Shown: positions 1-10,980 of the stretch, in pieces | How the letters are laid out: every line of letters begins with the position of its first letter | Numbering within the stretch: the stretch's first letter is position 1 | Assembly (NCBI RefSeq): GCF_030272615.1 | Contig: NC_081406.1 | Coordinates: 458,518,072 to 458,582,071 of the forward strand | Origin: Cryptomeria japonica | Lineage: Eukaryota; Streptophyta; Pinopsida; Cupressales; Cupressaceae | Direction of reading: 5' to 3' | Length of the DNA: 64,000 nucleotides | Made by a program: the position numbers and the translations under genes | Notes under the pieces: model-generated | Database searches by the model: none | The model's input: only the letters and a program-made list of their open reading frames with translations | What the model was told of the DNA's origin: nothing

Positions 1-581
1 TTTCGAATCTTTTGTTTCACGGGCTTAGCATCAGGGACTAAGACAATATTATGAGTAAAAATCTTAGGATCTATACCAGGCATGTCAGAGTATGTCCAAG
101 CAAAGATCTCGGGGAATTCATGCAATAAATCTTCATATTGTTTTTGTTCCTCTTCATCCAAACATTTTCCAATTTTAATAACTTTTTCTTCATTGGAAGG
201 ATCCATCTTAACATTAGTGGTGTTAGTTATGAGAAGATTACTTTGTTGAGGAGTATCCTTTAGCTGAGGGAATTCTTTCACAATCTCATCGTTATCCGTC
301 TCTTTTCCAAAATAGGCTTCAGTGTTCAAACAATAAGGGAGTCCCCTATTGTGATGATAACGAGGAAGAGTATCATATGCTCCTAAAAATTCAGCTAAAG
401 CATCATCGGTAGGGAAAACATCAAAAGAACAAGCACACGAGGGATCCTCATCAATGTACTCGGGGTGTTGCATTGATAGAGAGGTAGAAATAGCATTAAC
501 ACTAATACAGGGTCTTCTAGAAGCTTTAGTGCGCTTACAGGGATTATAGCCAAGTCCAAAGGCATGGTTGTGAAGATTATT
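1..581 (-). pseudogene. gypsy pol: protease-RT linker and start of reverse transcriptase
   Basis: This is the continuation, in the same frame, of the ORF at 582-2483 after a single TAG codon. It runs open from 581 to the window edge. The linker includes an acidic stretch, then the typical entry to gypsy RT: HEFPEIFAWTYSDMPGIDP followed by KPVKQKIRK, where the known family has FAW.Y.DMPG(L/I)...KPVKQK.RR. The finger and palm motifs lie beyond base 1. The frame is free of other stops, so either the TAG is one recent mutation in a pol that was a single polyprotein, or it is a suppressible stop. Called a pseudogene because of that stop. Confidence 0.75.
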
Positions 582-2483
582 CTATAGGGGAACCTTTATT
601 CCTTGTTCGTGAGAGCCACAACAATTTCCATGATACCCATGCTTAGCAAAAATGCGAAAACCATGACCATAACGATCAGCCATTTCAGACAGAGAAGGTG
701 GTCTTTCATAAGACAAAGACTCAAACTCTTCAGAATTAGAGGTGCGGGTAGAAGAAGTTTGAGAAGCGGCCACAAAGTTATTACTCATAGGTTCAGGTAG
801 TGTTGATTGATTTTTAGCTTCTTCCTCCTTTTCAGCTTTAAGCTCTCTAGAAGGAACCTTATATTCACCTACAAAGGTAGGATTAAAATCAAGGGATCCC
901 CAATCGTCGTCTGCAAGAACTTTCTCAGGATCACAATCCTTCTTATGTGTAGTTTCAAGTCGAGAAGAGTCTTCTTCAGGAGCTCCAGACTTATCCAAAG
1001 AATTTTGATCATCAGAGAGTGAGGATTCACTGATAGGTATCTTGTTTAAGGAGTCACCACTAGACGAGGGCGGCTTAGAGGCAGCCCCTTTGGAAGTAGA
1101 TGTTTGTAAACAAGCTTGAAAGTTGGTATCACCTATCAAGGTATATGTCTTATTGTTGTAGATAAACTTAACTTGTCTGTGCAATGTAGAGGGAACAACT
1201 TGCATACTGTGAATCCATGGTCTCCCTAATAGCAAGTTATATGTTAGATTTCCTGACATAACATGGATAGGAGTAGGCAAAGTAATAGGCCCCACTGTGA
1301 TGGGTAAGGTGATAGTACCTAATGACGTTTTAGCCACATTATCAAAGCCTCGAATAGGACGAGAGTCCAGCTCAATTAGAGATGTATCCACATTCATCTT
1401 ATGCAAAAGATTAATGCTACACACATTAAGACCAGAGCCATTATCTACTAGTGTTCGTCTTATAGCAGTGTCTTTCATGATAACCACAATCATCAAGGGA
1501 TCATATTGATGTTGGATTTCACTAGTAGGCAACTCGTCTTGGGTAAACACAATTTGAGCTTTAGGATTCATCACAGAGTTAACCAAAGATGCTATATTAC
1601 TAGATGTATTCGGTGGAGGAACATTCAAATCTTTCAAGGCATCTTGTAACATTCCATGATGAGCGGAAGAAGTTTGAATCAAATCCCAAAGGGATATCTT
1701 AGCAGGGGTAGCTTTAAGTTGTTCTATGAGATCATATTCCTTGCCAAGAACTTGTGAAATACGTGGAGCTTGCGGAGGAATTGGTTGAGGATTCAGAAGA
1801 GAAACTGGAATAACAGGAGGAGGACTAGGCTGCCTATTATTTCTGGTATGATAAGTATGGGCAACCGCATGATAACTCTCTCTAGTTATTTTCTTGGCAT
1901 AACTATAAGGACTTATAGGTTTTCTTCCTTGCATAGTGATGATTGGCTTATTCGGAGTACGAAAGGAATCATGATCATACCCTCCTTGGACAGTAAGGAG
2001 AGGTGATTTAGGACCTTGAAAGGTGGGAGAAGGATAAGCACCTTGGACTTCAAAGAGAGGCTTTTTATGCTCATTCAAGTTTATCATGTTAACCAATTTA
2101 GAGGTTTTGTTTTTGTTTAGAGATTTCGATAAAGCCACAAAGTCATCAAGAGCATCATCCAACAAAGCATGATCATATCTATTAAAAGGTTTATCTTTTG
2201 ATTCAAAAGGAGACATCTCCTCATAGAGGGGATTGTTGAAAACAACCATGTTACTAGATTTAGTGGAAGAGTTGATAGGAATGTACCCTTGAGAGGACTC
2301 ATTCAACTTATCTTTCTCATCACAACGAAATGGCATAGTAACAACGTTTATGAGTTTTTGGTAAAATGAAGGTTTGGCATCTTTAGGGTTCAAAAACTCA
2401 TCTAAAGCTTCATCTAATTCATCTTGGCTATACTCATAATAATCATCATAAGCATGAACATTTTGCAAATAAAAGTCGGACAT
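582..2483 (-). CDS. gypsy leader plus aspartic protease ORF, lacking a gag domain
   Basis: A 633-codon ORF whose ATG lies about 145 bases inside the primer site. Residues 24-30 (DEALDEF) and 109-115 (DDALDDF) are a repeated acidic motif. Residues 146-186 hold three copies of a 19-residue unit ending in V/M-Q-G. Residues 216-240 are proline-rich. Residues 250-285 match the helical stretch usually found between gag and protease in large plant gypsy elements. Residues 330-450 are a retropepsin-like domain with the active-site motif DNGSG (347-351) and the flap-side motif LLLGRPWIH (417-425). I see no retrotransposon gag capsid and no CCHC knuckle, which normally fill about 300-400 residues upstream. 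The product would be a protease with an unusual N-terminal leader. The ORF ends in TAG, and the pol frame continues directly after it. Confidence 0.8.
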   Translation of the reverse strand: MSDFYLQNVHAYDDYYEYSQDELDEALDEFLNPKDAKPSFYQKLINVVTMPFRCDEKDKLNESSQGYIPINSSTKSSNMVVFNNPLYEEMSPFESKDKPFNRYDHALLDDALDDFVALSKSLNKNKTSKLVNMINLNEHKKPLFEVQGAYPSPTFQGPKSPLLTVQGGYDHDSFRTPNKPIITMQGRKPISPYSYAKKITRESYHAVAHTYHTRNNRQPSPPPVIPVSLLNPQPIPPQAPRISQVLGKEYDLIEQLKATPAKISLWDLIQTSSAHHGMLQDALKDLNVPPPNTSSNIASLVNSVMNPKAQIVFTQDELPTSEIQHQYDPLMIVVIMKDTAIRRTLVDNGSGLNVCSINLLHKMNVDTSLIELDSRPIRGFDNVAKTSLGTITLPITVGPITLPTPIHVMSGNLTYNLLLGRPWIHSMQVVPSTLHRQVKFIYNNKTYTLIGDTNFQACLQTSTSKGAASKPPSSSGDSLNKIPISESSLSDDQNSLDKSGAPEEDSSRLETTHKKDCDPEKVLADDDWGSLDFNPTFVGEYKVPSRELKAEKEEEAKNQSTLPEPMSNNFVAASQTSSTRTSNSEEFESLSYERPPSLSEMADRYGHGFRIFAKHGYHGNCCGSHEQGIKVPL

Positions 2484-2626
2484 TTTGAAATAAAAATTGC
2501 ATGAAATTTAAAAAGACAATGCAAAGAAACACACTCTTTTTTTTTTCTTTTTAATAAAAATGAAATGAAAACACACTAGATCTAGATCTAGATCTAACAA
2601 ATGCAATTCAAGAAGAAGCAATGATA

Positions 2627-2646
2627 GATTCACATCGGGTTCACCA
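2627..2646 (-). promoter_or_regulatory. primer-binding site of the gypsy element
   Basis: On the minus strand the LTR end is followed by TTT and then TGGTGAACCCGATGTGAATC. TGG is the complement of the tRNA CCA end. The same type of site is seen at 18318-18336 and 46232-46247. I could not name the tRNA. Confidence 0.65.
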
Positions 2647-3012
2647 AAATGTGTGGGGGAAAAAGCGAGACTAGGTTATCATGCCCTAATCCTACCTTTT
2701 GTCACACATTACGGAATACGAAAGAGCCTAGAGGTATCACACAATTGGCTACTTCTTTTTGTGAAAGATAGAGCCACGGGCTACCTATTAGGATTTCTAT
2801 TCCTTTGTTGTAATTGAAAGGTAAGACTATGCAAGTTCAATTCTTAACCCTAAAATGCAAGTATGAGCTAACAACAAGATTGCAGAATTGAACTTAAACA
2901 ATGGAAAGCTGTAAACACAAGGATAAGAAAAGAATGCAAATGCATACCTGGAGTCAAAATCTGAGTGGAAATGTTCGGGACGGGGGCGCGGGCGCTACTG
3001 TCCTGATTCTAC

Positions 3013-3048
3013 ACCTGAAACTGCACCTGAAACTGCACCTGAAACTGC
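3013..3048. repeat. 12-bp tandem repeat, three copies
   Basis: ACCTGAAACTGC occurs three times without interruption inside the gypsy LTR. Confidence 0.9.
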
Positions 3049-3091
3049 TGTTTTGCACTCTAGAAGCTGTCTGAAATGCTGTCTGTCAGGA

Positions 3092-3183
3092 GGACCAGGG
3101 CGCCCAGTGCATTTGTCCCAGGGACCAGGGTGCCTAGCACCCCTATCCTAGCAGGACCAGGGCACCCCACGCCCCTGTCCTGG
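3092..3183. repeat. three GC-rich hairpin units in the gypsy LTR
   Basis: Units begin GGACCAGGG at 3092, 3122 and 3154 (spacing 30-32 bp). The middle one is the clearest hairpin: GGGTGC, CTA loop, GCACCC, with outer GGA/TCC pairs. A related hairpin lies at 28071-28095 in another gypsy LTR. Confidence 0.75.
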
Positions 3184-3922
3184 TGTTCTGCTCTGCAATT
3201 TGATGTGGGGTGCTGTCTCGACCTGCTTTTTTCGGATCTGCAACCTGCGGCGTCGTCGGAGTCTCGAAACCTGCACTTATATCTGAAAAAGGTGTTTGGG
3301 CAGCTATATAGGGTTTTGCCTTAGTCAAACCCCCGCTTCGGTGATTTCCACCTCCACGAATAGCCAAGTTGTATTGTAAAAGTAATGTGTGTGCAGACCT
3401 TGTGTGTGTGCAAGATCTAAAATGCAAGTAAGCAAACTAGAGCAACCTAGAAAGTAAACCCTAATTGCTTGTTAATGATAATGTAAATGCTCCAAATCAA
3501 GATGCAAAGTGATCTAAAGCATGAATAAATGAGATATTGAAGTTTATGCAAAGACATGAAAACAACATGAAATCATACCCAACCCTCAAGGGAGGAGTAC
3601 AAGCCAATCTTCAGTCGGTGATCTCCTATTGTTCTTCAATGTCTTCCAAGCCCTAAATAAATGAATAGAATTGATAAATGCTTGATAGAGGGATGTTGAA
3701 TGTTGTTGAAGTCTTCAAAGATCTGCTCTTTCACTGCATATGAGGTTCCTGAAAACAAAATTCAGATCCCTTCAAATGAAGAAAGAGAGCTCTTATGTAT
3801 GAAACCCTAGGTCATAATTTCGTCTTTTGGCCGACATAGAGATTGAATATCCCACCAATTTCTTGGGGTTAAGCTTTATTTTATGATTGGATCGCGCTCC
3901 TAAAATTCTGGGAAAAATGTCC

Positions 3923-3954
3923 GGGACCGTGTGCACTCCGGGCGCCACGGTCCC
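3923..3954. repeat. GGGACCGTG / CACGGTCCC inverted repeat
   Basis: Perfect 9-bp arms (3923-3931 and 3946-3954) around a 14-base loop, in an LTR. The GGACCGTG core recurs as palindromes at 45859, 46643 and 47255 in a different gypsy element. Confidence 0.75.
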
Positions 3955-4319
3955 AACAACTTTTCACCAAATTTTCAGGGCCGTTAGATATGATAATTTT
4001 AGAGAGAATACCGAAGTTACAGGTGATTTCGAGATGTTTTGACCCCCGAAATCAAGCCCCCAAGCTCAGAATAGGGCCTAATTAGGGTTTTTGATTAAGT
4101 AGTGTATTGGAAGAATAAAATGAAAGGGGCACGCTTTAATGAAAGGGCCCAACTTTATGATGTTGAAAATGATGAAATAGAACCTTTAGACCTAATTAAT
4201 TTGATTAATTAAGTGCTAAAGGGGAAATGAAATGCAAAATGCAACTACGCCAAGGTGGGTGCTAAACTAGGTATTAAATTGTACTGCTTTAGCAAGTGCG
4301 TACAATTTATGACGTTACA

Positions 4320-5580
4320 CCTTGACTTCCTGTTTCTTCTATTTGCTCCTTTTTTGAATTTTGGTTTTCCTATGCCGAGGAGACATTGAAGTTAAAGTTA
4401 ATAGACACATTGAAGTTTGTTGTTAAGGTGGCGGGACCCACAAATGCCAACCTTTCCTTTTCCATAAGTGTTGGGAAAGAAAAAATAAGGTAGTTATGAA
4501 TTATGAATATAGGCTTGAGACATGTAAGGAATAGGATAAGCAATTTAAAATATAAAATTTAATGAATGATTTATGGTTTGTAATATCTAAAATTCTATTT
4601 ATATTAGTGAGAAAAGCTATATTATTTCTAAAATGTTATTTATATTTTTAAATATAGAGATATTATTAATTTTAAATAAATATTGATATTAATAATTATG
4701 ATTAAAAATATAATAATTATTTATTTGGGCGATGTAAATTTTGTTAATAGGTTTTATATTTAATGTTAGTATTCTTATATTTGTGTCTCTCTCATTATTG
4801 TTTAATGTAGTATTAAATAAGTTTAAAGTAATTTAATAATTATTTATATTATAAAAAAGGAGGTGGGTTTTTATGATATTATTATTAAGTAATTTATATT
4901 ACTAAAAATGATGTAACATAGGGATATAATAACATATAATAGTATAATAAAAAATATAGTATTAATAGTATGATAACCATATAGTACTAATAGCATTAAT
5001 ATAATATAAAATATAAAATATAATACAAATAATATAAAAATAAATAATATAAATATAAATATAAAATTTATATGAACTTTATACAATTGTAACTGCCATA
5101 AAAAACACTATCCTTAATAATATTATTATTAGAATTATAATCCCTTATGAATTCAACTATACCTTTAACTCTCATTCTCATAATAATAATAATAGGATAT
5201 AATAGAATAAAATAATAATAATATAGCATAACATAATAAAAATGAAAATATATTCCAAAAAAAATAAAAACAATGAAAATATATTAATAATAAAAACATA
5301 ATAAATTTTAATTATGGTACTTGAATTAGATATTATAGTACATAATTAGGTTCTGATTTGGGTTAGGGATATGGTTCAATTACAATTTGATTAAAGATTT
5401 GAGTATAATAAGGGATATAATTGTAGTTATGGCTAAGATAGGGTTTAATTAGAGTTATGATTATATTTAAATTAGGGTTAAATTAAATAGCTTTAAGTTA
5501 GGGTTAGGTTGAGGGATTAATTTTACTTATCATAAGAGAACTTCCATGATTGTTTATTTTGTTAAATAGTAGGAAAGCAT
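4320..5580. other. AT-rich spacer, no gene seen
   Basis: Strongly AT-rich, with short ATA/AAT runs at about 4550-5310. At 5340-5520 there are scattered TTAGGGTTA-like words. These are not in tandem, so this is not a telomeric array. All ORFs here are short and low in complexity. Confidence 0.6.
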
Positions 5581-7400
5581 CATGGATGGCGATGTGAGGG
5601 AGGAGGTTAGAGTTTCATGGCTTTAGACATGGTTGTTTTGCATAGTTTCATGATAGATATTTGAACCAAATCTTTCAAAATCCTATTCAATGGCGTTATG
5701 AGCATTCTTGGGAGGATCACCTAAAGGAAAGGCAATTGCCAATTTTGGGGAAACAACAATTTTTCTCGGACCATCCCCAAACATCCAAAATCTTTTAGGC
5801 TTTGCTAAAATCTTTTCTTGTCCTGAAGGAGGTTTTAAGAAATTTCAAGATAAAATGGGGTGACCAAAAGAGAAGGTCATGCCAAAATTAGGCGAGAAGG
5901 TGTAGGTTGAAATGATCCCAAAAAAATGATTATAGTTCAAATAGGAAATGAAGCCTAGCAATATGTAGTCAAAATGCTCTGAGAAACGGATTTCTTCATG
6001 AAATGGGCCAGAAAATGGATAAAGGGGGCTTCACTCAGTGAACCTATGTTATATCACCTACGTTCATGACATACTAAAGAATCCCCCTATCAAAAAAATT
6101 GCCCTAAAATCCTTTTTTTCCACCCCCTCCCAATACACAACCTGAATTAAAAGCCCTCTTATTTGTCCAAAATATTACATTTTTCATAGCCCGAATTAAA
6201 AACCTCCCTATTCACCAATGGGCAATATATTGCACCCTCATTTTTGGGATATTAAACCCCCCAATATGAATGCACGTGATATGATATTGCCTTTTTAGTG
6301 AAGCCCTCATGGAATGGATTATGTGCACTAGGGTGTGCAAGTAGTGTGGTGAACAATGGGGTAAGAATTTTATTCTAGTAACCCTTCCTAATGGTTAGTT
6401 GTGAAAGCTAGGGAGAAGTTGTGGATCCTAAACAATGACCCTTTTTTATGGTTGGGGTGAGGTTTTTTATTAGAGACTAGTACCCAAATTTTGACCCAAC
6501 CAAAGCCACTATTTATGAAATCCCTATCTGGGTTCATCTTTATAATTTATCGCAAGAATATTAGGATATGGAAACATTGTAAATCATTGATAATAGAATT
6601 GGTAAATTCTTAAAGGTAAATGAAGCTTTGGAAAATCAGGATTGTAGGATGTATGCTTGGATCTATATTCTTTGGAGACCTCATCCTCCCTCACCTAAGG
6701 ATATAGAGATTGGGACAAAAAAGACCTTTGGTGGCAACATATAGAAGTAGAAGAGATTGTTGAGAATTGCAAAGCGTGTAAATATTTATGGCACCCAACA
6801 AAGGATTGTGTGGTTTTTAAAAAAGGAAAAGGTTGGGAGGATGACCTTCTTCTCAGCAAGTTAGCCAATGTTGATTAGGTAATGGTAGTTAGAGTGTTTG
6901 ACATTTACCAACCATGAGATGAGGAAGGAGAGCCCCCTTTAAGAAAAGAGAATTGCCATCTAGTGTCTCTGGAGGAAGAGGTCCATGGTTTCCACCCTAT
7001 TGAAAACTTGGAGAAAGAGTTAAAGGATATATTGAAAGAGAGCATAGGTTTTGGTATCCTAAATCATTCGAAAGGGGCTCATCAAGATGGCTTGTCAAAC
7101 ACCAATTAGTATAGTATGAAAAAAGTGAAGAAATATCAAGAGAAGGAAACCATGGGAATAGAGATTAGTTCGAGTATAGAGATTGATACAACATGAATTT
7201 CAAAGGCTTAGGGGGTGGAAAAATTGGGGTTGGTAGAGGAGGAATATCTCAGTCAACATTCATCTCAGCGAGGGAAGGATTTGCTTGAAAGTTGAGACAG
7301 TGGATCCAACTTTGGAAAAGTTGGATGTCTTAGAGTTGGAAAAATTCTCACTCATGGTGATGAAGGAGGGAGAAATTTTAGTTAGCTGAGGGGGAGATTG
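5580..7400 (+). pseudogene. LINE ORF1 remnant with CCHC zinc knuckle
   Basis: Fragments resemble the nucleic-acid-binding ORF1 protein of plant LINEs. The surest part is a knuckle at 6768-6809 encoding CKACKYLWHPTKDC, which fits C-X2-C-X4-H-X4-C. It is preceded by a stretch of about 45 residues in the same frame containing GKFLKVNEALENQDCRMYAW, typical of the region before this knuckle. Upstream (from about 5580) and downstream (6850-7400, acidic) the frame is broken repeatedly. The product would bind the LINE RNA; this copy cannot be translated as one protein. Confidence 0.6.
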
Positions 7401-7736
7401 GTCTTGATATTCTTATCATGGATATTCAAATTTCCCTAGAGAAAATTTCCCAATCTAGGTGATGCGCAAAGTTATCATTCCCTAAGTGAAAGGGATAGAG
7501 GTATTTTAGATCTTTTTCTTTCAAAAGAAGAGGATCTTTTAGGGCTTACGGATGAGGAAGGCATTTTGAAAAAAAGAATCATAAATTAGACTTACTCTAG
7601 AACCAACAAGGTAAATGTAGGCAAGAAAAAGGAAAGGGGCCCAAAGTGGTTAAGGTGAAGTTGGAAATTGTAGATAGTGCCAAAGGATAGAGAAAACTAA
7701 GATTTGGGAAGGGATTATCTTCCTTCTTAGGTAGCT

Positions 7737-9348
7737 ATGATAACCTTATCTTGGAATGTTAGGGGCTACAATGTCTTTAACAAGAGGTGTCTAATCAAGT
7801 GTTATTTTGATCAAACAAGACTAAATGTTGTTATGATTCTAAAATGTATCTTAACTCTCTAGAGGTGAATAAATTTGTTAAAAGTTTAAAATTTTGGTAG
7901 GGGTGCTTTAGTGAGATGAAATGGGCTTTGGGGGGCCTTGGGTTTTTGTGGATCTAACCACTATTAGGGTCAAGATGGTTGAGAAATGTAAGAACTAATA
8001 GATGATCAAGATGGTTTCAAAGGACTTCATTGGGGGATTTATTTGCCTCAATGTGTATGGTCCAACTATTTTGATAAAAAAAAGAGAGTTGTGGCAGAAT
8101 ATAACAAATACTATTCAATATCATGGAAATTCAATTTTGATCTTTGGAAGGGATTTCAATGCAACTCTTGAGGTTGTAGATAAGAGAGAAGGCAAGGTAT
8201 GTTTTGGGAAGATCCAAACAGATTTTCAGAATTTTGTTGCTAATAGTGGTTTTCTAGAGGTCAAATATAATTTTGTTACTAATTGTGGTTTACTAAAAGT
8301 CAAATATAACAAGGGTGATTTTACATGGCTGAATAGGAGGAAAGGCTTCTTGAATATTGTTGAAAAGTTTGATTTTTTATTTCGTTCAAGGAAGTCGGCT
8401 GATCTTCCTATGATTTTTGGGGTAATGATCCTTCCCTACTTGGGTTTAGATCATTATCCAATCTCCCTCTTCCTTCAGAGAAAATCCAATCTCATTAAGG
8501 TTCCCTTCTAGATTTGAGAATACATGGCTTTGAGCTAATAGGTACAAAGACAAGATAAAACAGTAGTGGTTGAACACCCCTGTTCAAGAAGGTAATTAAG
8601 CTTTTATCTTTTTCAAAAGACTTCAATACATTACATCATTTTTGAAACAATGTATTCGATCTCATTTCAAAGATACCCTTGTTGAGAAACTTTGTCTTGA
8701 TAAAAAAATTGAAAAATTGGAAAACAAATTTATACATAAAGGTATCAAAGAAGTGGATTTTGTTGAAGAAAAAATGTTAAATTCTCAATATTTAGAGGTT
8801 TTTGCTAGGGAGGAGATTTTTTGGAGATAGAAGTTGAGAGAGCATTGGTTGAAAGAAGGTGACCAAAACACAATTTTTTTTCATAACTCAGTGAAAGCAA
8901 GAAGGTCATGTAATTTTATTCACACCACTAAGAATATTGAAGGAGATTGGTTGGTTAATACTGAAGATGTCAATAATGAGGTGGTGAGTTTCTTTAAAAA
9001 TATTTTATCTACAAATGGAATTATAGAGTTAAGGGATTTTGGGGATATTTTGGAAGTTATCCTTTATTTGGATCCTGAAGAAAAAAATTCTATGCTCCAA
9101 GCCTCAATAGTTTGGAGAAATTTAAGTGGACCCTTTTTCTATGGATGGGGATAAAGCCCTTGGTCTAGATGGCTTTTTGTCTTTGTTTTCCCTAAATTTT
9201 TGGATCTTTTGAAGGAGATTTTATGTGGGGGGGTTTGAAGAGACTAGAGCATTAGTTTTATGTTGAAGGATTTCAATAATACTATGATCACCATTATTTG
9301 AAAGAAGGAGAATTTATCATCATTTGATGATGTCATGTTGATCTCACC
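7737..9348 (+). pseudogene. LINE ORF2 remnant: endonuclease and start of reverse transcriptase
   Basis: ORF2 starts at ATG 7737 with MITLSWNVRGYNVFNKRC, the standard start of the plant LINE endonuclease (I.WN.RG). The longest open piece, 8002-8511, covers the middle of that domain (LNVYGPT..., then FGRDFNATL for the usual GDFN). At 8834-9154 comes the linker WLKEGDQNTIFFHNSVKARR, a hallmark just before RT. The segment ALGLDGF (near 9160) corresponds to the RT motif .K.PG.DG.. At 9300-9348 [15 protein letters not shown] corresponds to the motif around PKKE....FRPISL. The YADD active site is absent because the sequence stops there. Confidence 0.75.
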
Positions 9349-9518
9349 ATGTATGTATGTATGTATGTATGTATGTATGTATATATGTATGTATGTATGT
9401 ATACATATATACATATATACATATATATGTATATATATAGATACAAACATATATATAGATACATACATATATACATACATACATATACATATACATGTAC
9501 ATGTATATGTACATATAA

Positions 9519-9560
<42 letters not shown>

Positions 9561-9680
9561 GCATATGCATGTACATGTACATATGCATGTACATGTACAT
9601 GTGCATGTACATATAGACATATACATGTACATGTGCATGTACATATATACATTCACATATACATATACATATACATATAT

Positions 9681-9714
<34 letters not shown>
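9349..9714. repeat. TATG / CATATA microsatellite, left part
   Basis: Begins as (TATG)n, then mixed hexamer and tetramer units (ACATAT, CATGTA). It continues after the inserted LTR element at 19576. All ORFs in it are low-complexity artefacts of the repeat. Confidence 0.95.
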
Positions 9715-10965
9715 TGTAGATTACAAAATTGGCAATCATCAAAACAATAGCAATTAGGACAACCACAAAACCTAAAGCTGCTATGAAAGCAATCCCAATC
9801 CAATCAATGAAGACATAAAGACAAGATATTCAAATCAAATGAAATCGGAGCAAACCGACACAGATATCTCCTTCATGTGGCTCCATTGTTCTTCTTTCAC
9901 CTTCAAATTTGATGTGGATCTCACCTACAAGTTCAAAATGCAAGTGGAAAGCAAGTTGTTGAGAGATGAAATTTGCAGTATAAGGTTACTCAAAAATGTG
10001 ATTGATTGATTTCTTCATTGAAGAAAATCATCCAATTTATAGACAAATTGGAGAGAGGACAAGATTAGCATGAAGAGATTTGAAAGGAAATTCAAATAAA
10101 AAATGGCCAAATTATGACAAATGTATAACAATTTCTATGCAAGGCATATGACAAATTATGCACAAGTTATGACAAGTTGCTATGCAAGGTGTATGACAAA
10201 TTATGACAAGATTGAAATGCCATTCCCATGAAAATAGGGGAAATATTAGAAAAATTTAAAGAAAATAGGACAAATAGAAATTAGGAATTAGGATAAATTA
10301 GCAAATTAGAAAATTGAGGAAAAAGATGAAATAGAAATTAGGTGAATTAATTAATAGGTTTTCATCCATTAATTAATTCATGAAAGAGACCTAGGACTAA
10401 ATAAATAGATTTATTTAACCCACAAAGAAGAAGAAAAGGATTAAATGAACAAATCATAAAACCCTAGAAATAAGAGGACAAGGAATTAGGTCAAGACAAC
10501 AAGGAATTAATGTAGGTTCGATCATGATTCTGATTGACAAAGGACCAATGTTGATAAATGATTGAGATTGGTTGACAAAAATCAATGACAAATTGACCAA
10601 GATTGACAAGGAGATCAAATTGATAGGTGCCAATTGACGAGGAACAATGACTAATCGATCCAAATTGACATGATTGAAAAGGACAAGGATCGATGACGAA
10701 TTGGTCGCAAAATGACGAGATTGACAAGTTGATAAGAGATTGACAAGATCGACCAAAATCATGACTGAAGATTGTTATCGACAAGACCTAATTCAAAAGC
10801 GAGAAGAATGAGGAATGCAGAAGAAGGACTCAATGCTTGAAAATGATAAAGACCAAGTGTGCAACATAGAAGAAATGTTAATGCGACACAAGAACCCTAA
10901 AATAAGGCAATGCGCAAATGTTAAAGTATGACTCCACAAGCGTTGACCATTTTTAGATGTCTACA
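9715..10965 (-). repeat. 3' LTR of the orphan-ORF element
   Basis: 1251 bp, TGTAGA...TCTACA, homologous along its full length to 18340-19575. It holds a purine-rich stretch and short repeats of the form GACAAATTATG / GATTGACAAG. Confidence 0.9.
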
Positions 10966-10980
10966 TTTTGCCACTCTTTG
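10966..10980 (-). promoter_or_regulatory. polypurine tract next to the 3' LTR
   Basis: Minus strand CAAAGAGTGGCAAAA immediately before TGTAGAC. It closely matches the tract AAAAGAGGGGCAAAA before another TGTAGA LTR at 23746. Confidence 0.6.

Larger units (their letters stand above)
1..4319 (-). mobile_element. Ty3/gypsy retrotransposon, 5' part
   Basis: Read on the minus strand, the order is LTR (4319 down to 2650), primer-binding site, a long leader/protease ORF and the N-terminal part of reverse transcriptase, which leaves the window at base 1. The order LTR-PBS-PR-RT and the protease sequence place it in Ty3/gypsy. The rest of pol and the 3' LTR lie outside, so the target-site duplication cannot be tested; the bases just outside the LTR start are CCTTG. 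A gag domain appears to be missing. Confidence 0.85.
2650..4319 (-). repeat. 5' LTR of the gypsy element (about 1.67 kb)
   Basis: Minus-strand start TGTAACGTC at 4319 and end CCACACA at 2650, directly followed by the primer site. It contains a 12-bp tandem repeat (3013-3048), three GGACCAGGG hairpin units (3092-3183) and a GGGACCGTG hairpin (3923-3954). The partner LTR is outside the window, so the outer boundary rests on the TG...CA ends alone. Confidence 0.7.
5580..9348 (+). mobile_element. decayed LINE (non-LTR retrotransposon)
   Basis: An ORF1-like region with a CCHC knuckle is followed by an ORF2-like region whose order is AP endonuclease, linker, RT start. That is the order of plant L1-type LINEs. 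Many stops and frameshifts break both ORFs. The copy ends inside the RT at the motif corresponding to PKKEN..FDD.RPIS, where the microsatellite begins. The 5' boundary near 5580 is a rough estimate, and no poly-A tail is left. Confidence 0.75.

Noticed and set aside
3076-3427. Overlapping ORFs of 82 and 94 codons on opposite strands
   Set aside because: They lie in the GC-rich hairpin part of a gypsy LTR and have no domain or homologue I know.
5400-5520. TTAGGGTTA-like words, possible interstitial telomere repeats
   Set aside because: The words are scattered among other sequence and not in tandem TTTAGGG units.
9244-9803. Several long ORFs made of Met/Tyr/Ile/Cys/Thr/His repeats on both strands
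   Set aside because: They are translations of the TATG/CATATA microsatellite, which is open in most frames; no coding signal.
10454-10784. ORFs of about 100 codons (and again at 19064-19372)
   Set aside because: They fall at the same place in the two LTRs of one element and have low-complexity content; open by composition.
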